Source: an uncultured Alphaproteobacteria bacterium (lineage in GTDB: Bacteria; Pseudomonadota; Alphaproteobacteria; Puniceispirillales; Puniceispirillaceae). Taken from it: a stretch of DNA of 10,908 nt. Shown piece by piece: positions 6,669-10,908 of this stretch. Numbering within the stretch: position 1 is the first letter of the stretch; the number at the start of each line of letters is the position of its first letter. The position numbers were made by a program, and so were the translations under genes. The notes under the pieces were generated by a model. The model saw nothing but the letters and a program-made list of their open reading frames with translations. It ran no database searches and had not been told where the DNA came from. Where the stretch lies: the NCBI GenBank assembly GCA_913031555.1, contig CAJWDO010000036.1:1-10908 (forward strand). The letters run 5' to 3'.

Positions 6669-8069
6669 CTAGAAGTGGATAGCGCGACCATATGCATCAA
6701 GAACCGATTCATGCATCGCCTCGGACAGCGTCGGATGCGGGAAAATGGTCTGGATCAGCTCCGCCTCGGTTGCTTCCAGCGTGCGGGCGATGGCATATCC
6801 CTGAATCAGTTCGGTGACCTCGGGACCAACCATATGCGCACCAAGCAACTCGCCTGTTGCGTCGTCGAAGACAGTCTTGATCAACCCCTGGTCATCGCCC
6901 ATCGCAATTGCCTTGCCATTGGCCAGCATCGGAAACCTGCCAACGCGCACTTTATGGCCGGCTTCGATAGCGGCGGCCTCGGTCATGCCGACGGAGGCGA
7001 CCTGCGGGCGACAATAGGTGCATCCCGGCACCGCGCCTTCGCCAATCGCATGAACATCAGGCAAGCCGGCGATCTTCTCAACACAGATGGTGCCTTCATG
7101 GCTTGCCTTGTGGGCCAGCCATGGCGGGCCGGGGACATCACCGATGGCAAAGACACCGGGTTCGCCCGTGGCACCATAGCCGTCTGTCACGATATGGCCG
7201 CGATCAACCTTCACTTTGGTGCCGTCAAGGCCAAGCGATTCTGAATTGCCGGTGATACCGACCGCCATGATGGCGCGTTCGGCGATGACAGGATCAATGG
7301 CACCCTCAAAGCTGGCGGTAACACCACCGGCCGACGGCTTCAAACCGGCAAGACGCGCGCCAGTGACAATTTTCATGCCGCGTTTCACGAACGCCTTCTT
7401 CACGAAATCGGAAATCTCGGCATCCTCGACCGGCAGGATCCTGTCCATCGCCTCTATCAGCGTCACCTCGACACCCATATCAAGATAGAAGGAGGCGAAT
7501 TCCGACCCGATGGCGCCGGATCCGATGATGACAAGCGATTTCGGCATGGTCTCCGGAACCATCGCCTCGCGATAGGTCAGGATCGTTTTTCCGTCAGGTT
7601 CAATGCCGGGTAGCGAGCGCGCCCGCGCGCCTGTCGCGAGAATCACGTTCCTTGCCGTCAGCGTGGTGCCGCCGGCAAGCTTCACCTCGCGAAGATCGCC
7701 GCGTTTCGCGCCAAGCGTCGCCAGATCGTCAACCACGGTGACCTTGTTCTTTTTCAACAGATGCTGGACGCCCGCCGACAACCGGGCCGCCACCTTGCGA
7801 GAGCGTTTGACCACGGCTGGCAAATCAATGCTCACCTCGCCGCTGACGGTGATGCCGAATTCCTTCATCTCGTCGATGGAATGCCGCATCTCGGCAGCGC
7901 GCAACAGCGCCTTGGTCGGAATGCACCCCCAATTCAGGCAGATCCCGCCAAGATTCTCACGCTCGACGAGCGCCACCTTCATTTTCAGCTGTGAGGCCCG
8001 GATCGCGGCGACATAGCCGCCAGGCCCGCCACCAACGATGACCAGATCAAAGGATGTCTCGGCTGCCAT
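6669..8069 (-). CDS. lpdA: Dihydrolipoyl dehydrogenase (E3)
   Basis: Flavoprotein that reoxidises dihydrolipoyl groups of the pyruvate dehydrogenase complex and passes electrons to NAD. The 466 residues cover FAD, NAD, central and interface domains without an N-terminal lipoyl domain. Motifs: FAD-binding GGGPGGYVAA (13-22), redox disulfide C44/C49 in GGICLNWGCIPTK, NAD-binding GSGAIGSEF (183-191), second FAD motif GVFAIGD (305-311), and the active-site base H445 with E450 in HPTLSE. The start at 8069 is supported by a perfect GGAGG (plus 8077-8081) with a 7-nt spacer, the best Shine-Dalgarno in the block. It follows pdhC after only 18 nt, so it is very likely cotranscribed and dedicated to pyruvate dehydrogenase, though E3 can also serve 2-oxoglutarate dehydrogenase and glycine cleavage. 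Confidence 0.97.
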   Translation of the reverse strand: MAAETSFDLVIVGGGPGGYVAAIRASQLKMKVALVERENLGGICLNWGCIPTKALLRAAEMRHSIDEMKEFGITVSGEVSIDLPAVVKRSRKVAARLSAGVQHLLKKNKVTVVDDLATLGAKRGDLREVKLAGGTTLTARNVILATGARARSLPGIEPDGKTILTYREAMVPETMPKSLVIIGSGAIGSEFASFYLDMGVEVTLIEAMDRILPVEDAEISDFVKKAFVKRGMKIVTGARLAGLKPSAGGVTASFEGAIDPVIAERAIMAVGITGNSESLGLDGTKVKVDRGHIVTDGYGATGEPGVFAIGDVPGPPWLAHKASHEGTICVEKIAGLPDVHAIGEGAVPGCTYCRPQVASVGMTEAAAIEAGHKVRVGRFPMLANGKAIAMGDDQGLIKTVFDDATGELLGAHMVGPEVTELIQGYAIARTLEATEAELIQTIFPHPTLSEAMHESVLDAYGRAIHF

Positions 8070-8087
8070 AATTTTTCCTCCGGCGTC

Positions 8088-9356
8088 CTAGAGTAACATT
8101 GTGACGGGGGCCTCGATAAAGCCCTTGAAGGCCTGCAGCCATTCTGCCCCGACAGCGCCGTCAACCACCCGGTGGTCGGCTGACAGGGTTACCGTCATCA
8201 CCGTGGCGACAGCCAGTTGACCATCATGCACAACCGGTCGCTGCTCACCGGCGCCGACGGCAAGGATCGCGCCCTGCGGTGGATTGATGACAGCGGCAAA
8301 TTCACGAACGCCATACATGCCAAGATTCGAGATGGTGAAGCTGCCACCGCTGAATTCCTCGGGTGCCAGCTTGCCGTCACGCGCGCGCGTCGCCAGATCA
8401 CGGCTGATCGAGGCAATCTCGGCAAGCCCCTTCTGCTCTGCCGCCCAGATCACCGGCGTCACAAGACCGCCATCAACGGCCACCGCCATAGCGACATCGG
8501 CATGGCTGAACAGCCTCGTATTGTCACCTTCCCAGGATGCGTTAGCCTTCGGCACCTTGATGAGCGCCATTGCCGCAGCGCGGATGACCAAATCATTGAC
8601 CGAGATTTTCACACCTTCCGGCGCGCGGTCATTCATCTGCCGACGGGATTCGAGGAGCGTGTCGATCTCACAATCGACGGTCAGATAGAAATGCGGTGCC
8701 GTGGCTTTGGATTCCTGCAACCGTGCGGCGATGATCTTGCGCATCTGGCTGTTGGGCTCGGTCCTGCTGTCGCCCTGAATGGCCGAGCCGGCTGTGGACG
8801 GTATGGCCGACGCGGCAGCTGGGCTGGCCGAGATATTGGCAGCCTCGACGTCGCGGCGCAGGATCCTGCCATAGGGGCCGCTACCACTGAGCGCGGCAAG
8901 ATCAACCCCGCGATCTGCGGCAATCCGGCGGGCCAGCGGACTGGCGAAAACACGGTCGGTCTTCGGCGCGGCATCAGATGTCAGAGCAGCTACAGGAGCC
9001 GCAGGAAGCGGTGCGGCGGCGGCCGGTGCGGTCGCGGACGGTGTCGGTTGTGGCGGCGCGGACGGTTCAACTGCCACAGTTTTCGGCGCGGCGGCCACGT
9101 CATCTACCGTCTCGCCATCCTCTGCAAGCCGGCCTATCGGTGTGCCGACAGGCACACCTTCGCTACCGGCATCAACAAGAATGCTGGCCATCACGCCGTC
9201 ATCCACAGCCTCGACTTCCATCGTCGCCTTGTCAGTCTCGATCTCGGCAATCACATCGCCACTGCGGACGGCGTCACCGACAGCAACGGCCCATTTCGCC
9301 AGCGTTCCGGTCTCCATCGTCGGCGACAGCGCCGGCATCAGAATGTCAATCGCCAT
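8088..9356 (-). CDS. pdhC: Pyruvate dehydrogenase E2, dihydrolipoyl acetyltransferase
   Basis: Core subunit of the pyruvate dehydrogenase complex that transfers acetyl groups from lipoyl to CoA. The 422 residues give one lipoyl domain (1-80, lipoylated K43 in ETDKATMEVE), an Ala/Pro-rich linker (about 84-133), a peripheral-subunit-binding domain (137-172, FASPLARRIAADRGVDL then GSGPYGRILRRDVEAA), a second flexible linker, and the catalytic domain (about 200-422). The catalytic motif DHRVVDG (394-400) contains H395 and D399; TISNLGMYGVREFAAVINPP is also typical. The branched-chain or 2-oxoglutarate E2 alternatives are less likely because the upstream partner is clearly pyruvate-type E1-beta. 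Its lipoyl domain is nearly the same as that of PdhB over the first 51 residues (45 identical). The start lies 3 nt after the pdhB stop, with GGGGGG 8 nt upstream as Shine-Dalgarno. Confidence 0.97.
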   Translation of the reverse strand: MAIDILMPALSPTMETGTLAKWAVAVGDAVRSGDVIAEIETDKATMEVEAVDDGVMASILVDAGSEGVPVGTPIGRLAEDGETVDDVAAAPKTVAVEPSAPPQPTPSATAPAAAAPLPAAPVAALTSDAAPKTDRVFASPLARRIAADRGVDLAALSGSGPYGRILRRDVEAANISASPAAASAIPSTAGSAIQGDSRTEPNSQMRKIIAARLQESKATAPHFYLTVDCEIDTLLESRRQMNDRAPEGVKISVNDLVIRAAAMALIKVPKANASWEGDNTRLFSHADVAMAVAVDGGLVTPVIWAAEQKGLAEIASISRDLATRARDGKLAPEEFSGGSFTISNLGMYGVREFAAVINPPQGAILAVGAGEQRPVVHDGQLAVATVMTVTLSADHRVVDGAVGAEWLQAFKGFIEAPVTMLL

Positions 9357-9480
9357 CCCTCAAGCCCCCCGGAAGCCGTCACAGGTGGCCTGAACCGTCG
9401 TCGTGATGTCCTCGACCTGCGGCAGGGCAAGTTTTTCCAGATTGGCGGCATAGGGCATCGGCACATCCTTGCCTGTGACG
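9117..9480 (-). repeat. E1-beta tail/lipoyl-domain junction, copy 1
   Basis: This stretch covers the last 39 codons of pdhB, the 3-nt gap and the lipoyl domain of pdhC. It lines up base for base with 10545-10908 at an offset of 1428 bp, the length of pdhB plus the 3-nt gap. The junctions share GGGGGG, TTGAGG, the ATG and most of the following codons. A 41-bp block (9433-9473) is identical in both copies. Confidence 0.9.
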
Positions 9481-10784
9481 CGCGCGATTGGCGCATCGAG
9501 CCAGTCAAAGGCCTGTTCCAACACCTGCATGGCGATCTCCGCGCCAAGACCGGCGAAGGGGAAACCTTCCTCGCAGGTCACAAGACGCGAGGTTTTTCGC
9601 ACCGAAGTGACGATTGTCTCGATATCCAGCGGGCGGATTGTCCGAAGGTCGATCACCTCGGCTGAAATCCCCTGCTCGGCAAGCCGGTCGGCGGCCTCAA
9701 GGGCACGGCCGACCATGATTGAAAAGGCGGTGATGGTAACATCGCTTCCCTTGCGGACGATCTTCGCCCGGCCAATCGGCACCACCCAGTCATCATCCGA
9801 TGGTACATCGAAACTCTGCCCGTACATCACCTCGTTCTCGAGGAAGATCACCGGGTTGGGATCACGGATAGCCGCCTTCAACAGACCCTTGGCATCCGCC
9901 GCCGACCAGGGGGCCACAACCTTCAGCCCCGGACAATGCGCGTACCAGCTGGCATAGCATTGCGAATGCTGGGCCGCGACACGGCTTGCCGCGCCATTTG
10001 GACCACGGAAGACAATCGGGCATCCCATCTGGCCGCCCGACATATACAGCGTCTTGGCGGCTGAATTGATAATCTGGTCGATGGCCTGCATGGCGAAATT
10101 GAAGGTCATGAATTCAACTATTGGCCGCAGGTCGCCAAAGGCAGCACCGACACCAAGCCCGGCAAAGCCCTGTTCGGTAATCGGCGTGTCGATCACCCGT
10201 TTCGGGCCGAATTCGGCAAGCAGGCCTTGGGTGACCTTGTAGGCGCCCTGATATTCGGCAACTTCCTCACCCATGACGAAAACACGGTCATCAGCGCGCA
10301 TTTCCTCTGCCATGCCGTCGCGTAGCGCCTCGCGAACAGTCGTCTCGGCGCTGTCGCCAGCCGCCACCGGCTCGACCGCCGCGCTTCCGGTTGCCATGGG
10401 TTCGGTCATTTGCCTCTGAGCCGGCAGTTGCGCCTGATCTACCTCAGATGCCACCGACGCGGCCCCGGCTTCGGGCGCAGATACCGCTACAGCTACGGGT
10501 GCGACGGCGGGCACCGCCTGCGGCATGGCATCGGCGCTGTCACCGTCTTCCAGCAGCATGGCGATCGGCGCGTTGACTTTCACACCCTCGCTTCCTGCCG
10601 GCACGAGGATCCTGCCAATGGTGCCGTCATCAAGCGCTTCAACCTCCATCGTGGCCTTGTCGGTTTCGATTTCGGCAATGACATCGCCACTGCGCACAGC
10701 ATCACCGACCGAAACTGTCCATTTCGACACCGTGCCACTTTCCATAGTTGGCGACAGGGCCGGCATCAGAATATCAATAGCCAT
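9360..10784 (-). CDS. pdhB: Pyruvate dehydrogenase E1 beta with N-terminal lipoyl domain
   Basis: Beta subunit of the thiamine-diphosphate-dependent E1, which works with E1 alpha (not in the window) to decarboxylate pyruvate and acetylate lipoyl groups. The 474 residues consist of a lipoyl domain (1-80, K43 in ETDKATMEVEA), an Ala/Pro/Val-rich linker (about 82-147), and the transketolase-like E1-beta portion (148-474) with MGEEVAEYQGAYKVTQGL (171-188), DTPITEQGFAGLGVGAAFG (199-217), VEFMTFNFAMQAIDQI (223-238), RGPNGAASRVAAQHSQ (260-275) and CPGLKVVAPWSAADAKGL (284-301). A lipoyl domain on E1-beta is known in several alphaproteobacteria, so the architecture is not by itself odd. What is odd is the neighbour: the end of another pdhB copy lies 3 nt upstream of this start, where pdhA would be expected. 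Shine-Dalgarno AGGGGGG sits 8 nt before the ATG, inside the end of that copy. Confidence 0.97.
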   Translation of the reverse strand: MAIDILMPALSPTMESGTVSKWTVSVGDAVRSGDVIAEIETDKATMEVEALDDGTIGRILVPAGSEGVKVNAPIAMLLEDGDSADAMPQAVPAVAPVAVAVSAPEAGAASVASEVDQAQLPAQRQMTEPMATGSAAVEPVAAGDSAETTVREALRDGMAEEMRADDRVFVMGEEVAEYQGAYKVTQGLLAEFGPKRVIDTPITEQGFAGLGVGAAFGDLRPIVEFMTFNFAMQAIDQIINSAAKTLYMSGGQMGCPIVFRGPNGAASRVAAQHSQCYASWYAHCPGLKVVAPWSAADAKGLLKAAIRDPNPVIFLENEVMYGQSFDVPSDDDWVVPIGRAKIVRKGSDVTITAFSIMVGRALEAADRLAEQGISAEVIDLRTIRPLDIETIVTSVRKTSRLVTCEEGFPFAGLGAEIAMQVLEQAFDWLDAPIARVTGKDVPMPYAANLEKLALPQVEDITTTVQATCDGFRGA

Positions 10785-10908
10785 TCCTCAATCCCCCCTG
10801 AAGCCTTCGCAGCTCGCAACAACTGTCGCGACGATATCTTCAATCTGCGGCAGTGCCAGCTTTTCCAGATTGGCGGCATAGGGCATCGGCACATCCTTGC
10901 CGGTCACA
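10545..10908 (-). repeat. E1-beta tail/lipoyl-domain junction, copy 2
   Basis: Partner of 9117-9480: the last 39 codons of the upstream pdhB copy, the 3-nt gap and the lipoyl domain of the complete pdhB. The block identical to copy 1 is 10861-10901. The lipoyl part is of PdhB type beyond residue 50 (for example EGVKVNAPIAMLLEDGD), unlike the PdhC lipoyl domain, so the two junctions are homologous but not recent duplicates. Confidence 0.9.
10788..10908 (-). CDS. pdhB: Second pyruvate dehydrogenase E1 beta, C-terminal end only
   Basis: The minus strand from the right edge reads an open frame of 39 codons ending in TGA at 10788-10790. Its residues run from VTGKDVPMPYAANLEK to GFRGD and match the last 39 residues of the complete PdhB at 32 positions. 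At DNA level 97 of 121 positions agree. The differences are mostly in the final 18 codons and include both silent and conservative changes (V/I, T/S, D/E), which is what a functional diverged paralogue would show rather than a sequencing duplicate. The 5' part, including whether it has a lipoyl domain, lies outside the window. The stop is 3 nt before the downstream pdhB start, the same spacing as between pdhB and pdhC. It could be an intact gene, or the remnant of one. Confidence 0.9.
   Translation of the reverse strand, partial: VTGKDVPMPYAANLEKLALPQIEDIVATVVASCEGFRGD

Noticed and set aside
8217..9665. 482-codon open frame on the plus strand across pdhC and the end of pdhB
   Set aside because: It is antisense to two clearly conserved genes, its translation is rich in R, H and G with no recognisable motif, and high GC with strong third-position bias opens such frames by default.
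10788..10908. Exact sequencing or assembly duplication of the pdhB tail
   Set aside because: The two tails differ at 24 of 121 positions with mostly conservative protein changes, so it is not a copied read error; a strain chimera stays possible and is listed as the refuting case.

Overview
The window looks like a chromosomal housekeeping stretch from an alphaproteobacterium of fairly high GC (around 60% by eye). The clues are a fused ispDF gene, the order dusB-ntrB-ntrC, a PdhB subunit with its own lipoyl domain, and pyruvate dehydrogenase genes followed by lpd, lipA and a ratA/COQ10-like gene. A Rhodospirillales-like or SAR116-like lineage would fit, but the sequence alone does not settle the genus. 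I see no transposase, prophage, tRNA, rRNA or CRISPR.

Layout. (1) 1-2693, minus strand: dusB, ntrB and ntrC, read leftward and joined by 4-nt ATGA overlaps. They form a tRNA-modification and nitrogen two-component operon, with ntrC cut by the window edge. (2) 2694-2902: a divergent control region. (3) 2903-5141, plus strand: ispDF (isoprenoid MEP pathway), an array of 17-bp repeats, pgpA (phospholipid synthesis) and cinA/pncC (NMN deamidation). (4) 5139-5165: convergent junction with a possible hairpin. (5) 5163-10908, minus strand, read leftward: an incomplete E1-beta gene entering from the right edge, a complete E1-beta gene with a lipoyl domain (pdhB), E2 (pdhC), E3 (lpdA), lipoyl synthase (lipA) and ratA. 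LipA makes the cofactor carried by the lipoyl domains of PdhB and PdhC, and LpdA reoxidises it, so this block is one functional unit.

Two things are out of the ordinary. First, the right edge contains the last 39 codons of a second, diverged pdhB copy placed exactly one gene length (1428 bp) upstream of the complete pdhB. E1-beta is therefore tandemly duplicated, and the spacing and junction match the normal pdhB-pdhC junction. Second, ispDF and pgpA are linked by three perfect copies of a 17-bp unit, plus one imperfect copy inside the ispDF tail. Each copy encodes the same closed mini-ORF (MTGEPE-stop), carries its own Shine-Dalgarno-like GGGAG, and overlaps the next copy by ATGA. This makes a ladder of stop/start codons leading into pgpA. 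The rest of the window is conventional.
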